From Thiodiazotropha sp040506775 (GTDB lineage Bacteria; Pseudomonadota; Gammaproteobacteria; Chromatiales; Chromatiaceae), in assembly GCA_040506775.1 (NCBI GenBank), contig JBEVWC010000007.1:124001-188000 (forward strand): DNA of 64,000 nt, given 5' to 3'. Below the pieces are notes generated by a model. That model was given only the letters and a program-made list of their open reading frames with translations. It ran no database searches and was not told the DNA's origin. How positions within the stretch are numbered: the first letter of the stretch is position 1; each line of letters starts with the position of its first letter. Of this stretch, positions 24,470 through 33,550 are shown piece by piece. A program made the position numbers and the translations under genes.

Positions 24470-25794
24470 GACAGCCGGCTGTTTTGAGAGTGGGATCCAA
24501 GAAACGAAATCTGCGATGGCTCGCGTTGTTGTTTGTCCCACTCTTCGTTATGGATGGTATGGCGGAGCCGCTGCCATCGCCCTTGACCCTCGAATATGCG
24601 CTCTCCCTGGCTGATGAGGCTCACCCGGACCGCCTCTCCGTGGACGCCTCCCTGGCCCAGGCCGAGGCGCGCAGGCAGCAGGCCGACGCGACGGATGATT
24701 TCAATCTTTCCCTGTCGGCTGAATTGCGCGCCATCGAACCCTCCGACATCGCCTATTATCAGACCCGCAACGACAGTCTCGCGCGGATCAATCTGAGCAA
24801 ACAGCTCTACGACTTTGGGCGTACCGCACATGCCCAGGAAGCCGCGCAGGCAGGACTCGACTCACAGCGCTGGCAACTGGTGGAGGTGCGTCAGCAGCGA
24901 CGACTGGATGTCATGGAGCGCTACTTTGCGGTGCTGCTTGCGGATTTGGAGTTCGCCCGGGATAACGAAGCACTCTCCATCGATTACATCCGTTTCGACC
25001 GGGCACGGGCGAAGCAGGAACTGGGTAAGGTTTCCGATATCGATCTGCTGGAGCTTGAAACCGCGTATCAGCAGTCGAGGCGCAAACTGAGCTTGAGTCG
25101 AAACCGTCAGCGAATCACCCGCTCGCAGCTGGCCATTGCCCTGAACCGGCCCGGAGATCTGCCAGCCAATCTGGTCACGCCGGTTTTCGAACCTGCCGGT
25201 GTTCCCCAGGAGGTGGAGCCGTTGATCGACCGTGCTCTGCAGGAAAATCCCCGTCTCAAGGCCCTGCGCGCCGAACTGCAGGCGGCGGAAAAGCAGCTCA
25301 GGGCCCATGAGGCAGAGGGTAATCCGGTGATCCGGGCGGAACTGGAAGCCGCGGCTTACAAACGTGAACTGGGCGGACGTGATCCGCTCACGGCGGCCCT
25401 GGTGTTCGAGTGGCCACTCTATCAGGGCAGTCGGGTCGATGCCCGGGTGGCCGAGCAACGTGCCACGGTGCTGCAGAAACAGGCCGAGCTGTCATCCTAC
25501 GAGATGGCTTTGCGACAACAGTTGCTGGATGATTGGATGGCATTGCAGGAGCTGAATGTGGAACGCGAGGGTTTGCAGGTCAAGGGGGACTATCAGGATC
25601 TCTACCTGGATCGCAGCCGTACCCTCTATGATCTGGATATGGCGTCGGATTTGGGAGACTCCATGACCCAGATCGCAGCAGTCCAGTACGAGCGGGCCCG
25701 GAATCTATACCAGATACAATTAACACAAGCGCGACTGGATGCACTCACCGGTGGCCTGCTGGAACCGGCGGAGGCGTCACGGGAAACGCAATAA
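24466..25794 (+). CDS. TolC-family outer-membrane channel protein
   Basis: The 442-residue protein has an N-terminal basic/hydrophobic export signal (RNLRWLALLFVPLFVMDGMAEP) and two OEP repeats rich in coiled coil. LSKQLYDFGRTAHAQEAAQAGLD and FEWPLYQGSRVDARVAEQRA are the paired family signatures. It should form a trimeric channel for a tripartite efflux or secretion machine. The adaptor gene follows after 11 bases, but no inner-membrane pump is present. Confidence 0.9.
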   Translation: MRQPAVLRVGSKKRNLRWLALLFVPLFVMDGMAEPLPSPLTLEYALSLADEAHPDRLSVDASLAQAEARRQQADATDDFNLSLSAELRAIEPSDIAYYQTRNDSLARINLSKQLYDFGRTAHAQEAAQAGLDSQRWQLVEVRQQRRLDVMERYFAVLLADLEFARDNEALSIDYIRFDRARAKQELGKVSDIDLLELETAYQQSRRKLSLSRNRQRITRSQLAIALNRPGDLPANLVTPVFEPAGVPQEVEPLIDRALQENPRLKALRAELQAAEKQLRAHEAEGNPVIRAELEAAAYKRELGGRDPLTAALVFEWPLYQGSRVDARVAEQRATVLQKQAELSSYEMALRQQLLDDWMALQELNVEREGLQVKGDYQDLYLDRSRTLYDLDMASDLGDSMTQIAAVQYERARNLYQIQLTQARLDALTGGLLEPAEASRETQ

Positions 25795-25805
25795 TGGGGG
25801 GAATC

Positions 25806-26570
25806 ATGAAGGGGTTGTTGATCATCTGTCTGCTGTTCAGCGGGCAACTTGTGGCCCGGGATCTGGAGGCCGTCACCGACTGGGTGCAGCGGGTGGAGTT
25901 GAGTACCCCCGTGAGCGGCATGATCGGACATGTGAACGTGAACGTCGGTGACAGGGTGACCCGGGGAACGGTTTTGATCGAACTCGATCAACGGCTTTTC
26001 CAGGCCCGCTTGGCGGCCGCTGAGTCCCGGGTGGAGGCTACGTCCCAGGAGAAGGACGAATCCCGACGCGAGCTGGATCGATCCCTGGAGCTGTACGACA
26101 GGACACTGCTTTCGGACCATGAACGCAAGCTGGCGGAGATCGAGGCAGCGCGCACCGACGCGGCATTCCGTAAAGCCGATGCGGAGCTGGCCAAGGTGCG
26201 TCTGGACCGGGAATACAGCCGGATTGCAGCCCCTTTTGACGGTATTGTCGAACAGGTTTTCGTCCAGTCCGGTCAAGCGGTGATCAACCGCATCCAGGCA
26301 ACCCCGCTGCTCAGCCTGTGCGAAACCGGGCGTATGAAGGTGGTGAGCCGGATCGATGAGAAGGGCGCCGCTGAATTGAAAACGGGTGCCCCGGTGCAGG
26401 TGGGTGTGCGCGGCCAGTGGCTGGATGGCCAGCTGTCCATGATCGGCCTGCAGCCTGTGGAACGCGACGTCAACGGCGCGAGTTATACCCTTGAGGCGCA
26501 ATTCGATCTCCCTGAAGATCTGATGCTGCGTGCCGGTGAAAAGGCGATGCTGAGGTTGCAGGATGAGTGA
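25806..26570 (+). CDS. HlyD/RND-type periplasmic adaptor subunit
   Basis: Membrane-fusion protein of 254 residues, short for the family. After a signal sequence (MKGLLIICLLFSGQLVAR) come the first lipoyl half ELSTPVSGMIGHVNVNVGDRVTRGTVLIELD, a coiled-coil hairpin of about 75 residues rich in Glu/Arg/Ala, and the second lipoyl half RIAAPFDGIVEQVFVQSGQAV, then a beta-barrel domain. The start ATG 25806 is preferred over 25794. It overlaps the acylphosphatase gene by eight bases. Confidence 0.88.
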   Translation: MKGLLIICLLFSGQLVARDLEAVTDWVQRVELSTPVSGMIGHVNVNVGDRVTRGTVLIELDQRLFQARLAAAESRVEATSQEKDESRRELDRSLELYDRTLLSDHERKLAEIEAARTDAAFRKADAELAKVRLDREYSRIAAPFDGIVEQVFVQSGQAVINRIQATPLLSLCETGRMKVVSRIDEKGAAELKTGAPVQVGVRGQWLDGQLSMIGLQPVERDVNGASYTLEAQFDLPEDLMLRAGEKAMLRLQDE

Positions 26571-26853
26571 TGGCCCGGTTCAGAATCAGATATGTATCCG
26601 CTGCTATGTCGCTGGACGGGTGCAGGGCGTGTTCTTTCGCGCCTCGGCCAAACACGAGGCGCAAAGACTGGGACTCAAGGGCTATGCAAAAAACCTGCTC
26701 GATGGGCGTGTGGAAGTGGTAGCCTGCGGTCCGGTTTCCGCCGTGGACGAGTTGCGGGAATGGTTGCGCAAAGGACCGGCCAATGCACGGGTCAGTGGAA
26801 TCTCCTGCGAGGTGATGGACTTCCAGGGATACAGCCAGTTTGCGGTGAGTTAA
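26563..26853 (+). CDS. Acylphosphatase
   Basis: Hydrolyses carboxyl-phosphate bonds such as acetyl phosphate. The 96-residue protein has the signature VAGRVQGVFFRASAKHEA with catalytic Arg26 and GYAKNLLDGRVEVVACG with Asn44. It overlaps the end of the adaptor gene, so it is the last gene of the thioredoxin-TolC-HlyD operon. A hairpin follows its stop at once. Confidence 0.93.
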   Translation: MSDGPVQNQICIRCYVAGRVQGVFFRASAKHEAQRLGLKGYAKNLLDGRVEVVACGPVSAVDELREWLRKGPANARVSGISCEVMDFQGYSQFAVS

Positions 26854-26873
26854 AACAGGGGCGTACCCCTGTT
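26854..26873. terminator. Bidirectional hairpin after acylphosphatase
   Basis: AACAGGGG (26854-26861), loop CGTA, CCCCTGTT (26866-26873). It lies directly after the acylphosphatase stop and 21 bases from the stop of the convergent gene. The stem is short and the flanks are AT-rich only in part. Confidence 0.5.
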
Positions 26874-26893
26874 ATCAACCCAAATCTGCGAGA

Positions 26894-27679
26894 CTATTGT
26901 GAATATCCCGGCTGATCCAAGGGGCGGAACTTGAGCCCCGGTTCCGTCGACTCGCCGTAGCCATTGTAGCTTTGTCCCTGATAGGGATTGACGGGTGCGG
27001 TGTTGTAGGGATCGTTGTATCCACCAACCGGTCCGGACGGGGCCGGGTACGTGGGTGCAGATTCATATCCCGACTGGTAAGGGTCTTGAGGCATCGACTC
27101 ATAACCGGACGGGTATCCGGATTGAGGCGCCGAGTAGGTCCCGGGTGAGGAAGGGTAGGTACCCGGTTGTGGGTAGGGTGCGGAGGTTCCTGGATAGCCG
27201 CCGCCCACCTCTGGCTGACTGTCCATGGGGCGAAAGCTGTAGGCATCTTTGGAGGGTTGCTGCCACTGGGTCGGAGGTGCGCCCTGGGGTTCGTAATAGG
27301 TCGGGGCCGGCTCCCGGTCAGGCTGTTGTCGGACGCTGGGCTGTTCCTGCGGCACGGGTTGCGGTGCGGCATAATACCCCGGGTAGCCATTGCCGTAGCT
27401 GTAGCCGGGATAGGGTTGTGCATAGGCACCGCCCGGGTAGCCGTATTCCCCCGGGTAACCCGGTGGTCCGTAGTAGGATGGGTTCGAGTAGTAATTGTCG
27501 TAATAGCCACGATCCCGATCGGTACCGTTGAACATGCCGCGCATGGGATTCATCATCCCATCCATCATGTTGCCCGGATTGAAATTGAATTGCCTGCTTT
27601 CCTGGCTGTCGTCAGCCAGAGTGGCTGGAATGTTCAGCACTGACAGAACGCTCAGCGCCAGCCATGTCCATCGTGTCAT
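26894..27679 (-). CDS. Pro/Tyr/Gly-rich secreted protein
   Basis: The 261-residue product begins with a signal peptide (MTRWTWLALSVLSVLNIPATLADD) and then a Met-rich FNPGNMMDGMMNPMRGMFNG segment. The rest is low complexity, dominated by Tyr, Pro, Gly, Ser and Gln with repeated PGYPG, SGYES and PYPQPG units and two copies of a short block, SFRPMD and LKFRPLD, the second near the C-terminus. GAGGAAGCGAGC precedes the ATG at 27679; the frame is open to 27826. It is probably disordered and exported. Function not known. Confidence 0.7.
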   Translation of the reverse strand: MTRWTWLALSVLSVLNIPATLADDSQESRQFNFNPGNMMDGMMNPMRGMFNGTDRDRGYYDNYYSNPSYYGPPGYPGEYGYPGGAYAQPYPGYSYGNGYPGYYAAPQPVPQEQPSVRQQPDREPAPTYYEPQGAPPTQWQQPSKDAYSFRPMDSQPEVGGGYPGTSAPYPQPGTYPSSPGTYSAPQSGYPSGYESMPQDPYQSGYESAPTYPAPSGPVGGYNDPYNTAPVNPYQGQSYNGYGESTEPGLKFRPLDQPGYSQ

Positions 27680-27851
27680 GCTCGCTTCCTCTTTTGGACG
27701 GTCGTTATTATAAAAGCCGGATGTAAACCTGATTCGGGGAATCCCATGTAGGCCATGATGCGTATTTGTCATCACCGGGTCGGTTTCATCGGGTCTTTTT
27801 AGATAATACATCGGAATCGCAGACAAACCATATTTCCGTCGAATTCATGCC

Positions 27852-28562
27852 ATGCAACTGCCTCCTCTGACCCCAGCAACCATTCTCAGGCGCTATCAGC
27901 GGTTTCTTGCCGATGTGGTGCTTGATACGGGTGAACAGGTCACCGCACATTGCCCGAACACCGGATCCATGGCCGGTTGCTGGGCGCCTCAGGCTCCGGT
28001 GCAGTTGAGCCACAGTGACAACCCAAAGCGCAAACTGGCCTGGACCCTGGAACGGGTGGACATGGGGCAGGGGTGGGTCGGGGTGCACACGGGGCGAACC
28101 AATCCGGTCATCGAGGAGGGTTTGAAGCTTGGGTTGATCGAGGGACTGAGGGGGTATCCGCAGCTGCGCCGGGAAGTGACCTTCAATGGTGCTGGGGACA
28201 GGTCCCGGTTCGACTTCCTGCTGAGTGGCGGTGAATATGCCGATGCCTGGGTCGAGGTCAAGAATGTGACTCTGTGGCAGGAGGATCGGCTATGTTTTCC
28301 GGACGCGGTGACCCAGCGCGGCAGAAAACATCTGGAAACCCTGGCGGAGGCCTGCGCCCAGGGTTATCGGGGGGTGATGGTGTACGCCCTGAACCGACCC
28401 GAAGGGAAAATCTTCGCCCCGGCGGATGAGATCGATCCTGGATATGGGGAGACCCTCCGGCGGGTGGTCAGGGAGGCGGGCGTTGAGGTGATTGCCCTGC
28501 GCATCGTCCACGACAGTACGTCCATGTCGGTGGGTGAGGAAATACCGGTGATCCTATCCTGA
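27852..28562 (+). CDS. sfsA: SfsA family protein (sugar fermentation stimulation)
   Basis: The 236-residue protein matches SfsA: RRYQRFLADVVLDTGEQVTAHCPNTGSM, the nuclease-like RSRFDFLLSGG and AWVEVKNVTLW, and FPDAVTQRGRKHL. The D-x-n-E-V-K arrangement suggests a restriction-endonuclease-like fold; SfsA binds DNA in E. coli but its physiological role is unclear. The N-terminal OB-like domain covers about residues 1-80. Confidence 0.93.
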   Translation: MQLPPLTPATILRRYQRFLADVVLDTGEQVTAHCPNTGSMAGCWAPQAPVQLSHSDNPKRKLAWTLERVDMGQGWVGVHTGRTNPVIEEGLKLGLIEGLRGYPQLRREVTFNGAGDRSRFDFLLSGGEYADAWVEVKNVTLWQEDRLCFPDAVTQRGRKHLETLAEACAQGYRGVMVYALNRPEGKIFAPADEIDPGYGETLRRVVREAGVEVIALRIVHDSTSMSVGEEIPVILS

Positions 28563-28620
28563 GGAGTGCCGTCTCAACATTCGACGGCCATGGCTCAGCC
28601 TCAGGTGACCCCGTCTCTGA

Positions 28621-29499
28621 TCAGTAACCCATGGAGGCCAGGTCGAGTCCCGAGGGAATCTCCGGCATGGAACGCACGCCACTGAGAATCTCCCCATCGG
28701 GTTGCAGGCTCAACCAGCGGTATCCCGGGGGGGTGGGGTCGATGGAGAAGTTGTCTTCACCTGCGGTGAACTGCACACAGGTTGAGGGAGATCCGAGGAT
28801 TTTCAGGCCCTGGTAAGTGGTTTCGAAACTCTGGTGAATATGCCCGCAGAGTATGCCTCTGACCTGGGAATGGCGCTTGACCAGTTCAAAGAAGGGGTCG
28901 GGATTCTCCAGCACCATGGTGTCCATCCATTGACTGCCCACCGGGAGCGGGTGGTGATGCATGCAGATCAGGGTGTGTTTGTCAGGATGGGAGTCGAGCA
29001 GCACGGAGAGCAAATTCATCTGCTCCGGGTCGATTCTTCCCCCGTCCTCGTCAGCAATGGTGGAGTCGAGGAAGATCAGTGACCAGCCCTTGGCCTGCAC
29101 GCTGGGAATGTAGTGAACATTGTCCTGGTTCAACAGCTGTTTCATGCGCGAAGGCAGATCATGATTGCCGGGCAGACAGTAGGTGGGGATCTCTGTCAGC
29201 TTGAAACGCCCGAGCAGACGCTTGTATCCGGTTTCCGAGGCATCGTGCACCAGATCGCCCGTAGCCACCAGCAGATCAGGGGTTCCGGTCTCCTGGAGAG
29301 ACTGGGCCAGTATCTGATCGAAGGTTTCCAGGGTGTTGATCCCCAGCAGACATCTGGATGGATCCGCGTAGAGATGGCTGTCCGTGATCTGCAGGACTTT
29401 CAATCCGTCAGCGGGGAACTGCTGGAAGTCGTTTGAATTGTCATCGGGACGGCTACTCATAGAGCGGTTCATCTTTCGGTTTTTAAAGCTGACGAGCAA
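28621..29499 (-). CDS. cpdA: 3',5'-cyclic-AMP phosphodiesterase CpdA
   Basis: Hydrolyses cAMP with a two-metal site. The 292-residue frame carries all the metallophosphoesterase motifs in order: ITDSHLYAD, ATGDLVHDAS, LPGNHDLP, CMHHHPLPVGS and CGHIHQS. A TTG start at 29499 has GGAG eight bases upstream; ATG 29472 and 29460 are alternatives, giving a length nearer to the E. coli enzyme. It is divergent from oxyR. Confidence 0.9.
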   Translation of the reverse strand: MLVSFKNRKMNRSMSSRPDDNSNDFQQFPADGLKVLQITDSHLYADPSRCLLGINTLETFDQILAQSLQETGTPDLLVATGDLVHDASETGYKRLLGRFKLTEIPTYCLPGNHDLPSRMKQLLNQDNVHYIPSVQAKGWSLIFLDSTIADEDGGRIDPEQMNLLSVLLDSHPDKHTLICMHHHPLPVGSQWMDTMVLENPDPFFELVKRHSQVRGILCGHIHQSFETTYQGLKILGSPSTCVQFTAGEDNFSIDPTPPGYRWLSLQPDGEILSGVRSMPEIPSGLDLASMGY

Positions 29500-29694
29500 T
29501 GTGATTCTCCAGGCCCCAGCAGGATCATCATCCTGCCATTATAGTAGTTCAGGTTTCGCCAAAGCTAAAACGGATATTTTGCTTCTATGTCCTAAACTTA
29601 GAATTTATTCCATATCCGGTCCTGTTTTCTGTTGAAGTGTTAACATTTTTTATCTCTATTAAATTTTTCTATCCATGGGTCTAAAATATAGATC

Positions 29695-30645
29695 ATGACC
29701 CTCAATGAACTTCGATACATCGTTGCTGTTGCCCAAAAGCGGCATTTTGGACATGCCGCCGAGGCCTGTTTCGTCAGTCAACCCACCCTGAGCGTGGCGG
29801 TGAAAAAGCTCGAGGAGGAGTTGGGTGTCGGATTGTTTGAGCGCGGTCAGGGGGAAGTGAGTCTCACCGCTGCGGGTGAACGGATCGTGGCCCAGGCACA
29901 ACGGGTGCTTGAAGAGGCCGGGATGATCCGTCAGCTGGCCAATCAGAGCGTGGATCAGCTGGTCGGACCCTTGCGGGTGGGCGCCATCCCCACCGTGGGA
30001 CCCTATCTGTTTCCCCAACTGATCCCAGTGTTGCACCAGCGAGCGCCCGAAATGAGCCTGATCATTCGTGAGCAGGTGACCGCGGTACTGACCGAGCAGC
30101 TCAAACAGGGGGAGCTGGACGTGGTAATAGTCTCCCTGCCCTATGACGAACCAGGCATCGTCACCCGCCCGCTCTATGACGAATCCTTCTCGGTTTTGTT
30201 GCCAAACCAGCATGAACTGGCCACCCAGGACAGCGTTGAGGTTTCTCAGCTGGAACGGGAAGAGGTGTTGTTACTCGGACCGGGGCACTGTTTTCGTGAA
30301 CAGGTCAGAAGGATCTGCCCCGGATGTCTGCATACCGCGAATGGGGATACCATAAAAAAGAGTCTCGAGGGGGGGTCTCTGGAAACCATCTGCTACATGG
30401 TCGCCAGTGGTGTCGGTATTTCTGTGATTCCGGATTCGGCCATCGGTGGCCAGCACTCCTGCTGGGAACTGCTCACCACCCGTCCGATTGCGGGTAGCCC
30501 GCCTCAGCGCAGTATCGGACTGGCCTGGCGCAAAAGTTTCCCCAGGCCCCAGGCGGTGGAGGTGTTTGCCGATTCGGTCAATGCCTGCCCGCTCAGGGGC
30601 GTTGCCATGGTGGAAAGTGTCGAGCTGGAACTGATGCAGGCCTGA
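29695..30645 (+). CDS. oxyR: Hydrogen peroxide sensor and regulator OxyR
   Basis: LysR-type activator of peroxide defence. The 316-residue protein has the N-terminal helix-turn-helix (MTLNELRYIVAVAQKRHFGH, ACFVSQPTLSVAVKKLEEEL) and a periplasmic-binding-like sensor domain with GHCFREQVRRICPGC. The two redox cysteines fall exactly at 199 and 208 as in E. coli OxyR; an extra Cys at 211 is present. The 195-base intergenic region with cpdA is AT-rich and likely holds its own operator. Confidence 0.95.
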   Translation: MTLNELRYIVAVAQKRHFGHAAEACFVSQPTLSVAVKKLEEELGVGLFERGQGEVSLTAAGERIVAQAQRVLEEAGMIRQLANQSVDQLVGPLRVGAIPTVGPYLFPQLIPVLHQRAPEMSLIIREQVTAVLTEQLKQGELDVVIVSLPYDEPGIVTRPLYDESFSVLLPNQHELATQDSVEVSQLEREEVLLLGPGHCFREQVRRICPGCLHTANGDTIKKSLEGGSLETICYMVASGVGISVIPDSAIGGQHSCWELLTTRPIAGSPPQRSIGLAWRKSFPRPQAVEVFADSVNACPLRGVAMVESVELELMQA

Positions 30646-30713
30646 ACCGGGCAGATTGACACGGTCTCCCCCGTCTAGACATTCAAGCAGCTTGGTGCAT
30701 CCGGAGCAGGGTG

Positions 30714-32681
30714 TCAGATCACCCGGTCGTTGCCCCCGTCGATGGGGATTTGAGCACCTGTGGTCTTGGCGAATCCCGGTCCACACAGGTCGGCGGCCAG
30801 TTCCGCCACATCCTGGCGGGATATTTCACACCCCAGCAGATTGCGCTTCTTGTATTCCGCGACGGACAGGCCGTAGTGTCGGGCCCGGTTTTCCAGAACC
30901 TCTGATGTCCAGATACCCGTGTCGAATACGGCATCCGGGTGCAGGCTGTTGACCCGGATGCCTTGCGATGCCCATTCAAGGGCCACCACCCGGGCCAATT
31001 GGTTGAGCGCTGCCTTGGATGCGGAATAGGCGGCCGCACCCTGTCCTGGTGCGGGCACGTTCTTCGAACCGATGATCACCACCCTGCCGTAACGGGATGC
31101 CTGAGCCAGATAGGGATGTGACTCTCTGAGCAGGATCAGGTTGGCATCCAGGTTCACCTGCATCACCTGACGCCAGGCCTCGTCCTCAAGTTCCGCCACC
31201 GGACAACTCTTTGGAAACATGCCGGCATTCAGGATCAACATGTCCAATCCGCCGAAACTCAGCAGGGTCTGCTCCAGCGCCTGCTTGACTGCAAGCCGGT
31301 CGGTGACGTCGCATTGAATCCCGAGAAAACCCTTATCCAGGGATTGCTCGATGATCGCAGGGTTGCGGTCGAGCCCCACCACAGCGGCACCCCGTTGCAG
31401 CAGTGTGTTGACGCAGGCCTGACCAATCCCTGAAGCGGCGCCGGTGACCAGGGCGATCTCTCCCTGAAGCTCGGGGGCGCGCTTGCTGCGGTTGAGCTTT
31501 GCCTGCTCCAGTTCCCAGTACTCCACATCGAAAATCTTCTGGTCATCGAGGGCCTGCCAACGTTCGAGTTTTTCCGCCCGCTGGATGATCTGCAGGGTGT
31601 GGCGGTAGATATCCGCCACGATACCGGCATCCCGGCTGGAGGCGCCGACACTCAGCAGACCCAGCTGCGGATCCAGGACCACCCTCGGTGCGGGATCGAG
31701 CATCTCCACCGGGGTGCGGGCGTTGAGGGCATGCCGTTCAAAATATCGCTGGTAGGTCCCGACATACTCGATGACCTCGGTGCCGAGCATGGGTTTCTGT
31801 TTGGTTCGCAATACATGATCGGGTGTGGCCGGACCGCGCTGTGAGATTTCGTCCAGATCAGGTCTTTGACAGAAGGCGAGATCTTCAGCTGTGCGGTGAC
31901 TGCGCATGATCACGGGATATCCGGCCACATCTGAAATCTCACGCCGCAGGCGCGCCAGAGTGAGCGGCTGCGCATCGGGTAGCTGATGGGCCAGGGAGAA
32001 TGACCAGGCGCCAGCATGCCGTATGGCCTCTTCCGCCTCGTCCACCAGCTGTATCATCCGCTCATAGGATTCCCGCGCAGTCGCACCGAAGGTGAACAGG
32101 CCATGGTTCATGAGTACCATCCCCAGGGTGCCGTCATGGGCTTCCCGGGAAAACTGTCGGGCAACCTGTCGGGCCAGGTCGAAACCAGGCATGACATAGG
32201 GGACCACGACCACCCGCTCCTGATAGAGTTGGCGAATCCGCTGCTCCCCCGAGGGAGTGTTGGTCAGAGTGATGATGGCATCCGCGTGAGTGTGATCCAC
32301 GTAGGTATAGGGCAGGCAGGCATGCAGGATCGACTCTACGGAAGCGGCGGGTGCGCTGGCAGAGATCTGGTGGGTTTTCAGCTGGTTGACCATCTCGCTG
32401 TCGCTCAGACGTTCAAGTTGCGCCAGACGCAGCAGGTGATCCATTCGCAGGGGGGTGAATCCCTCAGCTTCGATGCTGGCCAGGTCCCAGCCACTACCCT
32501 TGACGTAGAGAACGGCCTGTTCGTCTCCGAACAGATCCGTCAGATTGGCCTTGAGGGAGGTGTTGCCGCCACCGTGCAGTACCAGGCTGGGATCCGATCC
32601 CAGCAGTCGCGAACTGTAGACTCGCAGTGCGAGTTCATTCTGGCAGGCGTCCGCGGCCTGCTGATTCCATCGACTTTTCAT
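30714..32681 (-). CDS. Bifunctional class II aldolase / short-chain dehydrogenase
   Basis: The 655-residue protein is a fusion. Residues 1-360 are class II aldolase/adducin-like with LHGGGNTSLKANL, YVDHTHADAIITLTN (zinc His pair) and LMNHGLFTFGATARESYERM. Residues 410-655 are an SDR with LVTGAASGIGQACV, LILNAGMFP, Tyr-x-x-x-Lys at YSASKAAL and HPDAVFDTGIW. The same fusion exists as rhamnulose-1-phosphate aldolase/dehydrogenase, but no other rhamnose gene is near, so the sugar is not certain. It converges on oxyR. Confidence 0.88.
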   Translation of the reverse strand: MKSRWNQQAADACQNELALRVYSSRLLGSDPSLVLHGGGNTSLKANLTDLFGDEQAVLYVKGSGWDLASIEAEGFTPLRMDHLLRLAQLERLSDSEMVNQLKTHQISASAPAASVESILHACLPYTYVDHTHADAIITLTNTPSGEQRIRQLYQERVVVVPYVMPGFDLARQVARQFSREAHDGTLGMVLMNHGLFTFGATARESYERMIQLVDEAEEAIRHAGAWSFSLAHQLPDAQPLTLARLRREISDVAGYPVIMRSHRTAEDLAFCQRPDLDEISQRGPATPDHVLRTKQKPMLGTEVIEYVGTYQRYFERHALNARTPVEMLDPAPRVVLDPQLGLLSVGASSRDAGIVADIYRHTLQIIQRAEKLERWQALDDQKIFDVEYWELEQAKLNRSKRAPELQGEIALVTGAASGIGQACVNTLLQRGAAVVGLDRNPAIIEQSLDKGFLGIQCDVTDRLAVKQALEQTLLSFGGLDMLILNAGMFPKSCPVAELEDEAWRQVMQVNLDANLILLRESHPYLAQASRYGRVVIIGSKNVPAPGQGAAAYSASKAALNQLARVVALEWASQGIRVNSLHPDAVFDTGIWTSEVLENRARHYGLSVAEYKKRNLLGCEISRQDVAELAADLCGPGFAKTTGAQIPIDGGNDRVI

Positions 32682-32834
32682 CTACTCTCGTCTCACCACA
32701 GATTGTTACCCACGCCCGATGTCGTGCGCGTGGAATAGGTACGTACGCTCCGGTGTCAACCTTGTACCCTGGTCGCCAGATTCTGTTGATAACCGAAGGG
32801 TGGGAGTGGAATCAAGTCAAACAGAGTGGGTGAA

Positions 32835-33350
32835 TCAGAAATTGTCGGTGGAAGTGAAGAGGCCCACACGCAGATCCTTGGCGCTGTAGATCTCCCGGCC
32901 ATCCACTTTCATGACGCCATCCGCCACGCCCAGCACCAGCTTACGGGTGATCACCCGCTTGATGTCGATGTGATAGGTCACCAGTTTGGCCGTGGGCAGT
33001 ACCTGTCCGGTGAATTTGACCTCACCCACGCCCAGGGCGCGGCCGTGTCCCGGATTGCCGATCCAGGCGAGGAAGAACCCAACCAGCTGCCACATGGCAT
33101 CAAGGCCCAGGCAACCGGGCATAACAGGGTCACCGGGGAAGTGGCAATCGAAAAACCACAGATCGGGATTGATATCCAGCTCCGCCAGAATCTCCCCCTT
33201 GCCGTTGCTGCCACCCTCGTCGTTGATCTTGACCACCCGGTCGAGCATCAGCATGTTAGGGGTCGGCAGCTGGGCGTTGCCGGGCCCAAACATCTCTCCA
33301 CGGCCGCAGCGCAGCAGCTCATCACGGTTGAAGGAGTTGGGTCGAGTCAT
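32835..33350 (-). CDS. fabA: 3-hydroxydecanoyl-ACP dehydratase/isomerase FabA
   Basis: Makes the trans-2 and cis-3 decenoyl-ACP that start unsaturated fatty acid synthesis. The start MTRPNSFN at 33350 gives 171 residues, the usual size; the frame is open to 33443. The hot-dog active site reads FFDCHFPGDPVMPGCLGLDAMWQLVGF with the catalytic His and, 14 residues later, Asp. fabB does not follow it, unlike the common fabA-fabB pair. Confidence 0.94.
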   Translation of the reverse strand: MTRPNSFNRDELLRCGRGEMFGPGNAQLPTPNMLMLDRVVKINDEGGSNGKGEILAELDINPDLWFFDCHFPGDPVMPGCLGLDAMWQLVGFFLAWIGNPGHGRALGVGEVKFTGQVLPTAKLVTYHIDIKRVITRKLVLGVADGVMKVDGREIYSAKDLRVGLFTSTDNF

Positions 33351-33550
33351 GGATGCGCCTCTTGGTATGGGCCGGGTGCCCGAGTCTGAAAAACACACTA
33401 GTTTCCCTGCATAGGGATGGGCTGTCAAATCGGCAATTCGCATTTTTGACCCCGGTCCGGGAGGGTCGACGGGCTATGGGTTCGGTGCTCCAGAGCCTGT
33501 TCTGGTATGGTGTTGTCCGGCTAGCGAATGAAATCTGATAGGGAATGTGG

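Noticed and set aside
33351..33443. N-terminal extension of FabA
   Set aside because: FabA length and the conserved MTRPNSF-like start favour 33350; the extension has no resemblance to the family.
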